DNA of 64,000 bases from Rhodococcus sp. IEGM 1381 (GTDB taxonomy: Bacteria; Actinomycetota; Actinomycetes; Mycobacteriales; Mycobacteriaceae): the NCBI RefSeq assembly GCF_030056795.1, contig NZ_JASHKQ010000001.1, forward strand, positions 2,037,838 through 2,101,837, in the 5' to 3' direction. The notes under the pieces are model-generated. The model saw nothing but the letters and a program-made list of their open reading frames with translations, was not told the origin of the DNA and ran no database searches. A program made the position numbers and the translations under genes. Shown here in pieces: positions 20,226 through 29,685 of this stretch; within the stretch, counting starts at the first letter, position 1, and each line of letters opens with the position of its first letter.

Positions 20226-20891
20226 TCAGCGGTAACCCTTGGCCGGGTTCTGCAGGTCCAGCACGATGGTCTGGCCGTTGGAACGCACGTGGATCTCGGG
20301 GTTCTGCAGGCCACCCGAGACGAGGTATTCACCGAGAAGCTGAAGCAGCTCGTCGGGGCCGACGGAGGTGTCGGGGGTGCGGATGTCACCGGTGCGGCTG
20401 CCGAGCTCGTTCTGGGTCAGCCGGCCTGCGATGCGTACCGAGGCGACACCCATGGCAGTACGACGATCGGGTGCCTGGCCACGGCCGAGCGTCGGCGTGG
20501 AGCCGGCGGCCGATCCGTGCGACGTGGAGCGGCCGTTGGTGGGCAGGCCGTGTTCTGAGATCTGATCGCTTGTAGTCACTTCAACCTCGTTCGATTCCGT
20601 GGCGGGCTTCTCTGGACGACGTCGATCCGCGCGGGGGTTCGCTGAATCCGTGGCGGACGACGTTGCTGGTGCAGGCGTTGTTGCAGACGCCTTCTCGGTG
20701 GGCGTGGCCGCTACGGCCGATTTCTCGGTGGTTGCGGCCTCGACCGCCTTCTCGGCGGGCGCTGCCGCCGAAGAATCGGTGCGGGCACTTTTGGGCGAAG
20801 CGGAGTCGGACTTCGGCGGCGTCGCCAAACGATGCGCGGGAGCGCCACCGACCTTGATCCCGGCCAATGGGTAGTTCGATCCCTGTGTCAT
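20226..20891 (-). CDS. Conserved hypothetical with low-complexity Ala/Thr/Pro/Ser linker
   Basis: A 221-aa protein of unknown function. Residues 1-30 (MTQGSNYPLAGIKVGGAPAH) form a small conserved-looking N-terminus. About residues 30-115 are low complexity, rich in A, T, S, P, E and K, and probably disordered. The C-terminal ~80 residues (ASVRIAGRLTQNELGSRTGD, ELLQLLGEYLVSGGLQNPEI, NGQTIVLDLQNPAKGYR) look like a folded domain. No signal peptide or membrane helix. The ATG at 20891 is chosen as the first Met before the conserved segment. It is convergent with the hydrolase gene with a 10-bp gap. Confidence 0.7.
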   Translation of the reverse strand: MTQGSNYPLAGIKVGGAPAHRLATPPKSDSASPKSARTDSSAAAPAEKAVEAATTEKSAVAATPTEKASATTPAPATSSATDSANPRADRRRPEKPATESNEVEVTTSDQISEHGLPTNGRSTSHGSAAGSTPTLGRGQAPDRRTAMGVASVRIAGRLTQNELGSRTGDIRTPDTSVGPDELLQLLGEYLVSGGLQNPEIHVRSNGQTIVLDLQNPAKGYR

Positions 20892-21037
20892 GTCGTCTTC
20901 CACTTCATCGTGTTCCCAGGTGGCTCGGTGTCGAGATGTCACGATCGGATACCGATCAGGACGAGTCACCCGGCGTCGAGCGCGCTGAAACGTACTCTAA
21001 GTTTGTTCGGACACGCTGAGGGTAGCATCACGATTGT

Positions 21038-21691
21038 TTAAGACGCCATTTTTTGACCGATGTATTTGTTCTGAATCCTTAACCACACGGCAAATCCCCA
21101 GGCGACGAACGCGGCGTACACCACGTAGAGAGCTGCGGACGGGTAAAAACCGGCGACGATGAGCAGTGGTACCCCCACTACGTCCACGGCGATCCAGATC
21201 AGCCAGAACTCGGTGAGGCCGCGCGCCATTCCGAAGGTGGCGAGCATCGATCCGGTGAAGATCCACGCGTCGGCCCATTTGCCGAACGAGCCCAGATAGC
21301 CGAACAGCTGCGCGAACACCACCGTGCCGACGACCGCGACCACGAGCATGGCCGTCCGTTCTCGCGCCGTACCCCACCGCGGGAGCACAGCGGCCCCCGA
21401 TCGCTTGGAATCTCGCATCCAGCGCACCAGCCCGTAGACACTCACGGCGATGAACATCAGCTGGCGTCCGGCCTGGCCGTAGAGATCGAGTGCCTGCGGT
21501 GTGTGGAACACCCCGCCCAGAAATACGGTGAACAGCAACGCATTTCCGATGATGCCCACCGGCCACGCCCACACGACGCGTCGCATACCGCCGATGGCCG
21601 AGAGCAGCCCGAATCCGTTGCCGACCACCTCACGCCACAGCACGGGGTGGCCGAACACGCTGAATTCGGCGTCGAGCAGATCGATCAGCAC
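21038..21691 (-). CDS. pnuC: Nicotinamide mononucleotide/riboside transporter PnuC
   Basis: A 217-aa membrane protein of the PnuC vitamin-transporter family, which takes up nicotinamide riboside (or related B vitamins) by facilitated diffusion. About seven helices; family features are WAWPVGIIGNALLFTVFL near the N-terminus, LYGQAGRQLMFIAVSVYG and the WLIWIAVDVVGVPLLIVAG helix with its conserved Trp and Asp. GTG start 7 bp after the prfC stop codon, so it is very likely co-transcribed with prfC. No NadR or NAD-salvage gene is adjacent, and I see no riboswitch in the short gap. Confidence 0.9.
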   Translation of the reverse strand: MLIDLLDAEFSVFGHPVLWREVVGNGFGLLSAIGGMRRVVWAWPVGIIGNALLFTVFLGGVFHTPQALDLYGQAGRQLMFIAVSVYGLVRWMRDSKRSGAAVLPRWGTARERTAMLVVAVVGTVVFAQLFGYLGSFGKWADAWIFTGSMLATFGMARGLTEFWLIWIAVDVVGVPLLIVAGFYPSAALYVVYAAFVAWGFAVWLRIQNKYIGQKMAS

Positions 21692-21698
21692 AGGGGGG

Positions 21699-23393
21699 CT
21701 ACTGATCGCCCGCGGCGACGAGCGGCTCGAGGGTCAGCTCGGGCATTTCCTTCTGGATGTACTGCAGGCGCCATTTGTCGCTGACCAGCGCCAGTAGGGC
21801 TCCGTCGGTCCGGGTGAAGATTTCGACTCCGCGCTGGCGACCCAGTTCGACGGCCGACGCCGCGTCGGTCCGCCGGGCCAAGGAGTACCCGAGCGGTTCC
21901 ATCCGAGCGTCGACGCCGAACTCGGTCTTCATTCGTGCGGTGACCACCTCGAACTGCATCGGACCGACCGCGGCGAGCACCGGGGACGCGTCGCCGCGAA
22001 TGTCGTTGCGCAACACCTGAACCACACCCTCGGAGTCGAGCTGCTCCACGGCGCGGCGGAACTTCTTGTACTTGTCTGCGCTGTCGACGCGTAGTGCCGA
22101 GAAGTGCTCGGGCGCGAACGACGGGATCGGCGGGAACTCGACCTTCTTGTCGGAGTACAGGGTGTGGCCTGGAGCCAGCGCGGTCGCGTTGACGAGGCCG
22201 ACGATGTCTCCGGGGTATGCGTTCTCGACCGTCGTGCGGTCGCGGCCGAACACCGTCAGGGCGTACTTGGTGGTGAACGGCTTCTTGGTCTGGGCGTGCG
22301 TGACGACCATTCCGCGTTCGAAAACACCGGACACGACGCGCATGAACGCGAGGCGGTCGCGGTGGGCGGTGTCCATGCCGGCCTGCACCTTGAACACCAC
22401 GGCGCTGAACGGATCGGTCACCTCGCGCACACCGCCGGACGCGTCCTCACGGGATCCCGGCGGGGGAGCAAGTGCCACCAGGGTGTCGAGAATCTGCCGG
22501 ACACCGAAGTTGAGCATGGCCGAGCCGAAGATCACCGGCGACGTCTGGCCGGCCAGGAACATCTCCTGATCGTGCTCCTGACCGCTCGAGATCAGTAGAT
22601 CGCTCTCCTCGACGGCGGTCTCCCAGTCGACGCCCTCGCGTTCGGCGGCCGCCGCGGCCGACATGAATTCCTCGGGAGCGATGGTCGCCCCGCCCGCGGT
22701 GCGGGTGAAGCGGATGTAGCTGCCGTCCTGCACGTCGAGCAGCCCGCGGAAATCGCCCGCAATGCCGACGGGCCAGTACAGCGGCGTCGGGGTGAGGCCG
22801 ATCCTCGACTCGATCTCGTCGAGCAGCTCCAGCGGCGACTGGCCCGGGCGGTCCCACTTGTTGATCACCGTGATCACCGGGATGCCGAACTGACGACACA
22901 CCTGGAACAGCTTGAGCGTTTGCGGCTCCAGTCCCTTGGCGGCGTCGATGAGCATCACGGCCGCGTCGACGGCGGTCAGCACGCGGTAGGTGTCCTCGGA
23001 GAAGTCGGCGTGGCCCGGAGTGTCGACGAGGTTGATGACGTTGGTGATCTCGGCATCGGGTGAAGTGTGGTAATTGAACTGCAGCGCAGTCGAACTCACC
23101 GAGATGCCGCGCGCCTTCTCCATCTCCATCCAGTCCGAGACGGTGGAGCGGCGGCCGGCTTTGCCGTGGATGGCTCCGGCCTCGGAGATGACGCGGGCAT
23201 GCAGTGCGAGTGCCTCGGTGAGCGTCGATTTACCGGCGTCGGGGTGAGAGATCACCGCGAATGTTCGACGCCTCGCGACCTCGGTCTCGAGCTCTTTCGC
23301 CGGGCTTCGAGAGGGCCCGGATTCGTCCAGCACTGCCGGTCCGGACCCTTCGAGCGCTGCGTCGACGTCGGGGGTACTGGACGGGGTACTCAC
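21699..23393 (-). CDS. prfC: Peptide chain release factor 3
   Basis: A 564-aa translational GTPase that recycles RF1/RF2 from the ribosome after termination. The G domain has G1 [13 protein letters not shown] (about residues 48-60), [14 protein letters not shown] (G2), [15 protein letters not shown] (G3) and [10 protein letters not shown] (G4). Domains II and III follow, including [16 protein letters not shown] and the C-terminal [16 protein letters not shown] ~35-residue acidic N-terminal extension precedes the G domain, so the real start may be later than this GTG. pnuC follows directly. Confidence 0.95.
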   Translation of the reverse strand: MSTPSSTPDVDAALEGSGPAVLDESGPSRSPAKELETEVARRRTFAVISHPDAGKSTLTEALALHARVISEAGAIHGKAGRRSTVSDWMEMEKARGISVSSTALQFNYHTSPDAEITNVINLVDTPGHADFSEDTYRVLTAVDAAVMLIDAAKGLEPQTLKLFQVCRQFGIPVITVINKWDRPGQSPLELLDEIESRIGLTPTPLYWPVGIAGDFRGLLDVQDGSYIRFTRTAGGATIAPEEFMSAAAAAEREGVDWETAVEESDLLISSGQEHDQEMFLAGQTSPVIFGSAMLNFGVRQILDTLVALAPPPGSREDASGGVREVTDPFSAVVFKVQAGMDTAHRDRLAFMRVVSGVFERGMVVTHAQTKKPFTTKYALTVFGRDRTTVENAYPGDIVGLVNATALAPGHTLYSDKKVEFPPIPSFAPEHFSALRVDSADKYKKFRRAVEQLDSEGVVQVLRNDIRGDASPVLAAVGPMQFEVVTARMKTEFGVDARMEPLGYSLARRTDAASAVELGRQRGVEIFTRTDGALLALVSDKWRLQYIQKEMPELTLEPLVAAGDQ

Positions 23394-23551
23394 GAAAACC
23401 TCATTCTCGTAGAAGGCGGCACCGACACGGTGACCGGGCAGAAATCCTGCGTTCGAATTCTCAGGATACGCGGCCTGTTGTGCCTCGCGGGCGGGGCGGG
23501 ACTGCCTACTGTGTTCGGTGGGGCGGGATTCACCTCACGAGGAGACGTGCG

Positions 23552-25186
23552 TTGAGCAAGTTCACCGAAGAGATGTTCGAGACCGCGAGCACCAGCAAGC
23601 ACGGTCTGGTCACCGGCGAGCCCGACGAGGCGCTTCGGCAGTCCTGGGGTGAGATCCACGAGCAGGCGCGGCGAATGGCCGGGGCCCTGGCCGACGCAGG
23701 CGTCGAACACGGTGACGCGATCGGGATCCTGGCCGGTCAGCCGGTGGACATCGCGCCTGCGTGCCAGGCGACGTGGATGCGCGGGGCATCGGTGACGATG
23801 CTGCATCAGCCGACTCCGCGGACCGACCTCGCCGTGTGGGGCGAGGACACCGAGACCGTCGTGCGGATGATCGAGGCCAAGGCCGTCGTTCTCGGGGCCC
23901 CGTTCGATATCGCCGCCGCGGTGCTCGAGGAGCGCGGCATCACCGTGTTGAAGATCGAGGACATGAAGACCGGCCGCGATATCGACCCGGTGCCGACGGC
24001 GGAGGCCGATATCGCGTTGCAGCAGCTCACGTCCGGTTCGACCGGTTCACCGAAAGCCGTACGGATCACGCACGAGAACTTCTACGTCAATGCGTACGCG
24101 ATGATCGACCGCATAGAGTTCGATGTCGAGTCCGACGTGATGGTCAGTTGGCTGCCGCTGTTCCACGACATGGGGATGGTGGGCTTTCTTTCGGTGCCGA
24201 TGCAAGTCGGTGCCGAGGTCGTCAGCATCACTCCGCTGGACTTTCTGCGTTCACCGCTGCTATGGGCCAAGCTCATCCACAAGTACCGCGGAACCGTCAC
24301 GGCAGCACCGAATTTCGCGTATTCACTGCTTGCGCGTCGGTTGCGGCAGGCCGAGGACGATCTGGACCTCGACCTGTCCACTCTGCGTTACGCCTGGAAC
24401 GGGGCCGAGCCTGTCGATCCGGACACGATGATCGCGTTGGCAGAGGCCGGCGCCCGGTACAAGCTCAACCCCTTGGCGCTCGCTCCGGTGTACGGAATGG
24501 CGGAAACCACTCTGGCGGTGTCGATTCCGGACCCCGCTCGAGGTCAGGTGATCGATGTGGTCGACGCGGACCTGCTCGAGACTCTGGGTCGAGCCGTTCC
24601 GTCCACCCGTGGCAACACTCGATCTCTCGCCACACTCGGCAAGTTCGTGCCAGGCCTCGAGGGCCGCGTCGTCGACAAGGAGGGGCAGGTGCTGACCGCC
24701 CGCGGTGTCGGCATCATCGAAGTGCGGGGCAAGGCCGTCACACCCGGATACATCACCGTCGAGGGGCCGGTCTCGCCGCTCGACGCCGACGGCTGGCTCG
24801 ATACGGGCGACGTCGGCTACATCACCGAGGAAGAACTTGTGGTCGTATGCGGACGCATCAAGGACGTCATCATCATGGGCGGTCGCAACATCTATCCCAC
24901 CGACATCGAACGGGCAGCACAAACCGTCGCAGGTGTGCGACCGGGCAATGCCGTCGCCATCCGGCTCGATGCAGGCGACAAGCGTGAAAGTTTCGCTGTA
25001 GCAGTGGAAACCAACGACATCGACAATTCCGACGAGGTCAAGCGCATCGAACGTGAGGTGGTCCACGCCGTGCACTCGGAGGTCGGCGTGCGGCCGCGAA
25101 CCGTTGCGGTGTTGGGGCCGGGCAGCATTCCCAAGACATCGAGCGGCAAACTGCGACGGGCCAATTCGGCGTCACTGCTCAACTGA
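23552..25186 (+). CDS. Fatty-acyl-AMP ligase (FAAL), orphan
   Basis: A 544-aa adenylate-forming enzyme that activates fatty acids as acyl-AMP, usually for loading on a PKS, NRPS or ACP. The P-loop is [19 protein letters not shown], core motifs are [17 protein letters not shown] and [12 protein letters not shown], and the C-terminal domain contains [11 protein letters not shown] and the Lys of [26 protein letters not shown] is typical of FAALs. TTG start with ACGAGGAG 7 bp upstream; no better start exists. It occupies the position of Rv1013 (pks16). No PKS, NRPS or ACP gene is nearby. Confidence 0.9.
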   Translation: MSKFTEEMFETASTSKHGLVTGEPDEALRQSWGEIHEQARRMAGALADAGVEHGDAIGILAGQPVDIAPACQATWMRGASVTMLHQPTPRTDLAVWGEDTETVVRMIEAKAVVLGAPFDIAAAVLEERGITVLKIEDMKTGRDIDPVPTAEADIALQQLTSGSTGSPKAVRITHENFYVNAYAMIDRIEFDVESDVMVSWLPLFHDMGMVGFLSVPMQVGAEVVSITPLDFLRSPLLWAKLIHKYRGTVTAAPNFAYSLLARRLRQAEDDLDLDLSTLRYAWNGAEPVDPDTMIALAEAGARYKLNPLALAPVYGMAETTLAVSIPDPARGQVIDVVDADLLETLGRAVPSTRGNTRSLATLGKFVPGLEGRVVDKEGQVLTARGVGIIEVRGKAVTPGYITVEGPVSPLDADGWLDTGDVGYITEEELVVVCGRIKDVIIMGGRNIYPTDIERAAQTVAGVRPGNAVAIRLDAGDKRESFAVAVETNDIDNSDEVKRIEREVVHAVHSEVGVRPRTVAVLGPGSIPKTSSGKLRRANSASLLN

Positions 25187-25285
25187 GGCGTCGGGGGAAC
25201 CTCACACCCTTTCTGTCGGGTGCGCGCGTGCGCTCGGAGGCGAGAACCGGCGCTCGGTTCGTAATGGGGGCGCGCGGTTCCCTGT

Positions 25286-25882
25286 TCAGCGCGGGTGCAC
25301 CCTGTTCTGCGCCGCTTCGAGTCCGGCCGAGAGCAGGAGTTCGGCGGCGTCCGCGGCTTCTTCGACGACGACGCCGAGATCCTTGCGTTCGGCGGCCGAG
25401 AACGGCTTGAGGACGAACGACGCGGGATCCATTCGTCCGGGCGGGCGTCCGACGCCGACGCGAACCCGCAGATAGTCCTTGGTGCTCAGATGCTGCGAGA
25501 TCGAGCGCAGCCCGTTGTGCCCACCTTCGCCGCCGCCGAGTTTGAGTCGGAGAGCGCCGAAGTCGATGTCCAACTCGTCGTGCACCACCGCGATGTTCGC
25601 TGCGTCGATGGAGAAGAACCGGGCCAGCGCCGCCACCGGCTGGCCCGAGAGATTCATGAACGTGCGCGGCTTGGCGACGACCACCGAGCGTCGACCCAGA
25701 CGAGCCTGCACTATGTCGGAATTGGACTTCTTGTGCGAGGAGAACGCCCCGCCGATGCGTCCGGCCAGGGCGTCGGCAACCATGAAACCGACGTTGTGGC
25801 GGGTCTTTTCGTACTGCGGGCCGGGATTGCCGAGGCCTACGATCAGGGCCGGCGCTTCGGGGTCATCACTCACGGTCGTCAT
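25286..25882 (-). CDS. pth: Peptidyl-tRNA hydrolase
   Basis: A 198-aa enzyme that recycles tRNA by cleaving the ester of peptidyl-tRNA dropped from the ribosome. Signatures: [21 protein letters not shown] (residues 13-33, catalytic His29), [13 protein letters not shown], the catalytic Asp of [10 protein letters not shown] and [13 protein letters not shown]. The rplY gene lies just upstream on the same strand, separated by 81 bp containing a strong hairpin, the same order as Rv1014c-Rv1015c. Confidence 0.96.
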   Translation of the reverse strand: MTTVSDDPEAPALIVGLGNPGPQYEKTRHNVGFMVADALAGRIGGAFSSHKKSNSDIVQARLGRRSVVVAKPRTFMNLSGQPVAALARFFSIDAANIAVVHDELDIDFGALRLKLGGGEGGHNGLRSISQHLSTKDYLRVRVGVGRPPGRMDPASFVLKPFSAAERKDLGVVVEEAADAAELLLSAGLEAAQNRVHPR

Positions 25883-25906
25883 TGTCTCATCACGCCTTCG
25901 AAACGA

Positions 25907-25943
25907 ACGACGCGCTGCTCCCGGTGTGGGAGCAGCGCGTCGT
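25907..25943 (-). terminator. Strong hairpin between rplY and pth
   Basis: ACGACGCGCTGCTCCC (25907-25922) and its exact complement (25928-25943) form a 16-bp stem with a 5-nt loop, 21 bp after the rplY stop codon. The transcript then reads UUCGUUUCG, a weak U-tract, so partial termination or mRNA stabilisation is likely and would set pth below rplY expression. Confidence 0.7.
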
Positions 25944-25963
25944 ACGCGGTCGGTGGAGCGAGA

Positions 25964-26632
25964 TCAGCTGTCGCTGTCCTTGCTCTCGTCCTCGTCCTCG
26001 GACTCTGCTTCTTCCTGAGTCTCGGCCTCTCCCTCTTCGGAGATCGGCTCGGTGCCTTCGCCGTCGGCCTCGAGCTCTTCCTCGGACGGTGCCTCGGTGA
26101 CGTTGACGAGCAGCTGCTCGGGGTCGGACATCAGGGTGACGCCGTCAGGCAGCTCGACGTCGCGCGCGTAGTACTGGGTGTCGATCTGGTTGTCCTCGAC
26201 GGAGATGACGAAGTTCTCCGGGATTTCCAGCGCGTCGGCCTCGATCTCGATGTACGTGGAGTCGGTGACGACCAGGGTGCCCGGCGCGGCGTCGCCTTCG
26301 ACGATGATGTTGACCTCGACGGTGACGCGCTCGCCCTTCTTCAGGACGAGGAGGTCGGCGTGCTCGATGCTGCGACGGATCGGGTGCACGACGATCGACT
26401 TGGTGAGCGCGAGCTGCGACTTGCCGTCGATGTCGAGGGTCAGCACGGCGTTGGTGCCGTCGTTACGCAGCACGGCTGCGAACGCGCGAGCGTCCAGCGC
26501 GAGGTGCTGGGGATCGGTGGCGTGTCCGTACAGCACGGCGGGAACGAGGCCGTCACGACGGGTGCGACGAGCAGCGCCCTTGCCGAATTCGGTGCGAACG
26601 AGTGCGGTGAGATTGTTGGTCTTCGATGCCAT
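25964..26632 (-). CDS. rplY: 50S ribosomal protein L25/general stress protein Ctc
   Basis: A 222-aa long-form L25 (CTC type) that binds 5S rRNA in the large subunit. The N-terminal L25 domain (about residues 5-95) includes [21 protein letters not shown] and the Ctc beta domain follows (about 100-190, [20 protein letters not shown]). A ~35-residue highly acidic tail ([14 protein letters not shown] to DSKDSDS-like end) is typical of actinobacteria. The ATG at 26632 matches the family start [10 protein letters not shown]. Confidence 0.96.
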   Translation of the reverse strand: MASKTNNLTALVRTEFGKGAARRTRRDGLVPAVLYGHATDPQHLALDARAFAAVLRNDGTNAVLTLDIDGKSQLALTKSIVVHPIRRSIEHADLLVLKKGERVTVEVNIIVEGDAAPGTLVVTDSTYIEIEADALEIPENFVISVEDNQIDTQYYARDVELPDGVTLMSDPEQLLVNVTEAPSEEELEADGEGTEPISEEGEAETQEEAESEDEDESKDSDS

Positions 26633-26810
26633 GGTGCTACATGCTCCTGATAACTGTGGTTCGTGCGGCGTACTTCGTCGGGCGGTCAAGCTCGTCGGGG
26701 CGGACACGATCGAGCGCGGCCAACGGGGCCGAGCCGCGTCGATAACGGTGGATCCTGAAATCGTGGATCTACCCTCGCCGAGACAACCTGGAAGACAATA
26801 CACGACCACG

Positions 26811-27419
26811 TCATGTGCGCGGAAGTTCGACCCCTGCTACGAACTTTCGTGCACCTGCGAGCGCAGCGAGCAACTCGGCGGCAACACCACGCGCCACGGA
26901 TATCGCATCATCGCGGCCGCCCGCGGTTCCCATCACCACCGCACCCTCGTGCAGTACCGACAGTCGCGATCCCAGCTGTTCGGCGTCGGCGTACCCGGCG
27001 TCGGCGGCCAATTGCGCGAACAGCGATCTGGTCCATTCCTTCTCGGACTTGATGATCTCGAGTACTGGGCTGTCGGTGCCGCCGAACTCGGCGAACGCGT
27101 TGACGAATCCGCAGCCGCGATGGTTGTCGCGCATCCATAGATCGAGGGCGTCGTACACCCCCAGGATGCGCGCGTCGCCCGGGGTGAGGGACTCGACGTA
27201 CCGGCTCACGTGCTCGCACCACAGGCCGTAACGGCGGGTGAGGTACCGCTGCACCAGGCCGTCCTTGGAGCCGAAGCGGTCGTACAGGGTCTTCTTGGTG
27301 GTGCCGGCCTCCTCGGCGATGAGGTCGACGCCGACGGCACGGATCCCGCGGGCGTAGAACAGCTCGCTGGCGACGGTGAGAATGCGTTCTCCGGCGGGGG
27401 TGAGTGGCTTGTCGAGCAT
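26811..27419 (-). CDS. TetR-family regulator
   Basis: A 202-aa repressor with a TetR helix-turn-helix at residues 8-55 ([40 protein letters not shown]) and an all-helical ligand domain. It is divergent from the EamA exporter; a 14-bp operator-like palindrome lies in the gap, so it probably represses itself and that exporter. The last ~15 residues ([13 protein letters not shown]) are encoded by the family A hairpin repeat, with the stop codon in its first arm. The tail therefore looks acquired rather than conserved. The ATG at 27419 is the family start; longer upstream frames lack homology. Confidence 0.9.
   Translation of the reverse strand: MLDKPLTPAGERILTVASELFYARGIRAVGVDLIAEEAGTTKKTLYDRFGSKDGLVQRYLTRRYGLWCEHVSRYVESLTPGDARILGVYDALDLWMRDNHRGCGFVNAFAEFGGTDSPVLEIIKSEKEWTRSLFAQLAADAGYADAEQLGSRLSVLHEGAVVMGTAGGRDDAISVARGVAAELLAALAGARKFVAGVELPRT
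26812..26857. repeat. Family A hairpin repeat, inside the tetR 3' end
   Basis: CATGTGCGCGGAAGTTCG (26812-26829), a 10-nt loop, and CGAACTTTCGTGCACCTG (26840-26857) pair at 14-15 of 18 positions; the flank GAGCGCAGCGAG matches the copy at 28336. The element supplies the stop codon and C-terminal codons of the TetR gene. Confidence 0.7.
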
Positions 27420-27464
27420 GGATACCTTCCGAAAGTGCTGGTGAGAAGCAGGTGCACTGCGAGT

Positions 27465-27478
27465 ATACAGACCTGTAT
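27465..27478. promoter_or_regulatory. Operator-like palindrome between tetR and the EamA gene
   Basis: ATACAG-AC-CTGTAT, perfect 6-bp arms with a 2-bp centre, lies 15 bp before the EamA start and 46 bp before the TetR start. It fits autoregulation and control of the divergent transporter. Confidence 0.6.
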
Positions 27479-27492
27479 GTTTACATCGAGGC

Positions 27493-28428
27493 ATGAAAGC
27501 GAATTTTGACGCCGTCGCAGGTACGGCCCTGGTGGTGCTGTGGAGTTCGGGCTTCATCGGAGCCGAACTCGGTACGGCGGAAGCCCCCGCGCACACGCTG
27601 CTGGCCTGGCGCTATGTCGCGGCCGTGGTGCTGCTGATCGCGTGGTGCCGATACCGAAGGCTGACACCGACCTGGCACGCCATCCGAATCCACGCCGTCC
27701 TGGGCCTGTTCTGCCAGTTCCTCTACCTCGGTGCCACCATCACCGGCATCGGGATGGGCGTGCCGCCAGGTGTCGCCGCGCTGATCGCCGCCCTGCAGCC
27801 GCTGCTGGTCGCGTTGGCGTCGAGCAGGATCTTCGGCGAACGCGTCGGGCCGAGGCAGAGTCTGGGACTAGTCGTCGGCATCGTCGGGGTGTCGCTGGTC
27901 GTGGTGGGGGACATGTCCGGTGCGGATCTCGCCTGGCCCGTCTACCTGCTACCGGCCGCCGGGATGCTGGCCTTGTCGATAGGGACCATCGGTCAGCGAA
28001 TCCTGGCACCGAAGGAGCCGATCGCGCTGTCGATGGCCATCCAATGTTCGATCAGCGCAGCCGGATTCATGACATGGAGCATGCTGGCCGGAGATGCCGC
28101 ACCGCCGATGACAGTGGGTTTCGGGTTGGCCGGCGTCTGGACGGTGGTGCTGTCGACCTTCGGTGCATACGGCGCGTATCTGTTCGTGGTGCGTCGCAAC
28201 GGGCCCACCCGCGCCAGCGTGCTGCTCTACCTGACTCCGCCGACGACCATGGTGTGGGCCTGGCTCATGTTCGGCGATGCGATCACCTGGGTGGGAGTCG
28301 GTGGGCTGGCGGTCTCGGCAATCGGTGTGGCTGCCTATGTGAGCGGAACTTCGGTCCAGGTGCCGAAGTTTCGTGCACCTGCGAGCGCAGTGAGCATCGT
28401 GTCCAGTTCGGCGAAAGTGACGAAGTAG
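27493..28428 (+). CDS. EamA/DMT-family transporter
   Basis: A 311-aa drug/metabolite transporter-type membrane protein with ten helices in two EamA repeats. The first repeat starts FDAVAGTALVVLWSSGFIG and contains VPPGVAALIAALQPLLVALAS-like sequence; the second ends GPTRASVLLYLTPPTTMVWA and VGVGGLAVSAIGVAAYVSG. Substrate unknown; candidates are amino acids or small metabolites. The last ~30 residues after helix 10 (from TSVQVPKFRAPAS) are read through a family A repeat and into the convergent egtE gene, so this tail is probably not functional. The divergent TetR gene is the likely regulator. Confidence 0.9.
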   Translation: MKANFDAVAGTALVVLWSSGFIGAELGTAEAPAHTLLAWRYVAAVVLLIAWCRYRRLTPTWHAIRIHAVLGLFCQFLYLGATITGIGMGVPPGVAALIAALQPLLVALASSRIFGERVGPRQSLGLVVGIVGVSLVVVGDMSGADLAWPVYLLPAAGMLALSIGTIGQRILAPKEPIALSMAIQCSISAAGFMTWSMLAGDAAPPMTVGFGLAGVWTVVLSTFGAYGAYLFVVRRNGPTRASVLLYLTPPTTMVWAWLMFGDAITWVGVGGLAVSAIGVAAYVSGTSVQVPKFRAPASAVSIVSSSAKVTK

Positions 28429-29540
28429 TGCGGAGATGCACGAACGATGGCGTCGAGTCCCCGGCCTGTCATGTCCAGTCGCGTCGAGCTGCGATGGCTG
28501 ACGGTCACTGTCACGTCCTCGGCGGCGAGTCGGTCACGGACAGTCACAGGATCTTCACCGTCGACGGTGAAGGAGACGATGCCACTCTTGCGATCGCCTA
28601 GATCCTGCACCGTCACCCCGGGGATTTTTGGGAGTCCGGCGCGCAGGTATTCGGCACGTTCGGCGACTGCGTCCTCGACGTTGTCGATACCGAGTTCGAG
28701 CAGGTAGTCGACGGCAGCACCGAGCGCGAGCCTGGCCGCGACGTCGCATTCCCAGAACTCGAATCGCGTGGCGTCGTCGGCCATTCGGTAGGTGGAGGCG
28801 TCGTCCCATCGAGCGCTGTGCAAGTCGAGGGCCGGTGGATGCAACGTCGACGCCAATCCTGGACGCAGGTAGAGAAATCCGGTTCCGCGCGGGCCGCGGA
28901 GCCACTTGCGTCCGGTGGCAGAGAGTGCGTCGACACCGAGCTCCTCGACGTCGACGCGTATCTGTCCGATGGACTGGCAGGCGTCGAGCAGTACCAGGGC
29001 GCCGTGTCGGTGGGCAAGATCGGCGATGGCGCGGGCGGGGTTGATCAGGCCACTGTTGGTGGGTGCGTGCACCACCGAGACCAGCTTCACGCGATCGTCG
29101 AGCATGATTGCCAGCGCGTCGACGTCGATCCGTCCCGACTCGTCGCTCGGAATCACCTCCACGGTGGCTCCGGTGACCTCGGCGCGGTGCAAAGCGCAGA
29201 TCGCGTTGCTGGCGTATTCGGCCTGGCACAGAAGGATTCGATCACCGGGGGAGAGCGGCACCGAGTAGAAGAAGTCGGTCCAGGCGCGCGTCGCGGAATC
29301 GCTCAGTGCGATGCTCGACGCCGAAGCCCCGATCAATGTTCCGATCGATGTCTTCACCGCGGCGAGGTCGTTCGCTCGTTCGGTTGCGGCCCGGTAGCCA
29401 CCGATTTCCGCTTCCCGGCGCAGGTGCGCGATCGCGGTGTCGAGGACGACGGTGGGGGGCAACGAGGAGCCGGCGCTGTCGAGAAACACCCGTCCCGACG
29501 CACCGGGGGTGTCGCGGCGAATGCGGTCCTGATCGAGCAT
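28335..29540 (-). CDS. egtE: Class V PLP-dependent aminotransferase-fold enzyme, candidate EgtE
   Basis: A 401-aa fold-type I PLP enzyme. The Schiff-base Lys is in SATGRKWLRGPRGTGFLYLR (about residue 218), the cofactor Asp in LVLLDACQSIGQ (about 195). In mycobacteria EgtE is a PLP C-S lyase that cleaves the hercynylcysteine sulfoxide to ergothioneine. Location next to egtABCD, the FLDSAGSSLPP start and the EAEIGGYRAATE segment support that role, but the gene is divergent, not the last gene of the operon, and the family is shared with cysteine desulfurases and isopenicillin-epimerase-like proteins. Its last ~15 residues come from a family A repeat. Confidence 0.75.
   Translation of the reverse strand: MLDQDRIRRDTPGASGRVFLDSAGSSLPPTVVLDTAIAHLRREAEIGGYRAATERANDLAAVKTSIGTLIGASASSIALSDSATRAWTDFFYSVPLSPGDRILLCQAEYASNAICALHRAEVTGATVEVIPSDESGRIDVDALAIMLDDRVKLVSVVHAPTNSGLINPARAIADLAHRHGALVLLDACQSIGQIRVDVEELGVDALSATGRKWLRGPRGTGFLYLRPGLASTLHPPALDLHSARWDDASTYRMADDATRFEFWECDVAARLALGAAVDYLLELGIDNVEDAVAERAEYLRAGLPKIPGVTVQDLGDRKSGIVSFTVDGEDPVTVRDRLAAEDVTVTVSHRSSTRLDMTGRGLDAIVRASPHYFVTFAELDTMLTALAGARNFGTWTEVPLT
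28336..28381. repeat. Family A hairpin repeat inside the EamA/egtE 3' overlap
   Basis: TATGTGAGCGGAACTTCG (28336-28353), a 10-nt loop and CGAAGTTTCGTGCACCTG (28364-28381), followed by CGAGCGCAGTGAG. The egtE stop codon lies in the first arm, as for the TetR gene at 26811. The EamA frame passes right through it. Confidence 0.7.
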
Positions 29541-29605
29541 CGGTCGTCCTTCCTGTCACGAACTCTCGGCATCAGGGTTGCACAATCTGTAGCCTCGTTA
29601 CGACG

Positions 29606-29630
29606 CGGGATCACAGCGTTTTCGATCCCC
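29606..29630. promoter_or_regulatory. Inverted repeat in the egtE-egtA divergent gap
   Basis: CGGGATC (29606-29612) and GATCCCCG (29624-29631) flank an 11-bp spacer in the 145-bp gap between the two divergent ergothioneine transcripts. The palindrome could serve as a common operator. No -10/-35 pair in the gap is convincing. Confidence 0.35.
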
Positions 29631-29685
29631 GCAGCTGGGTACGTTCGGTAGCGAAGAACGTGGTGAGTGCGGAAAGAAGGAAAAA

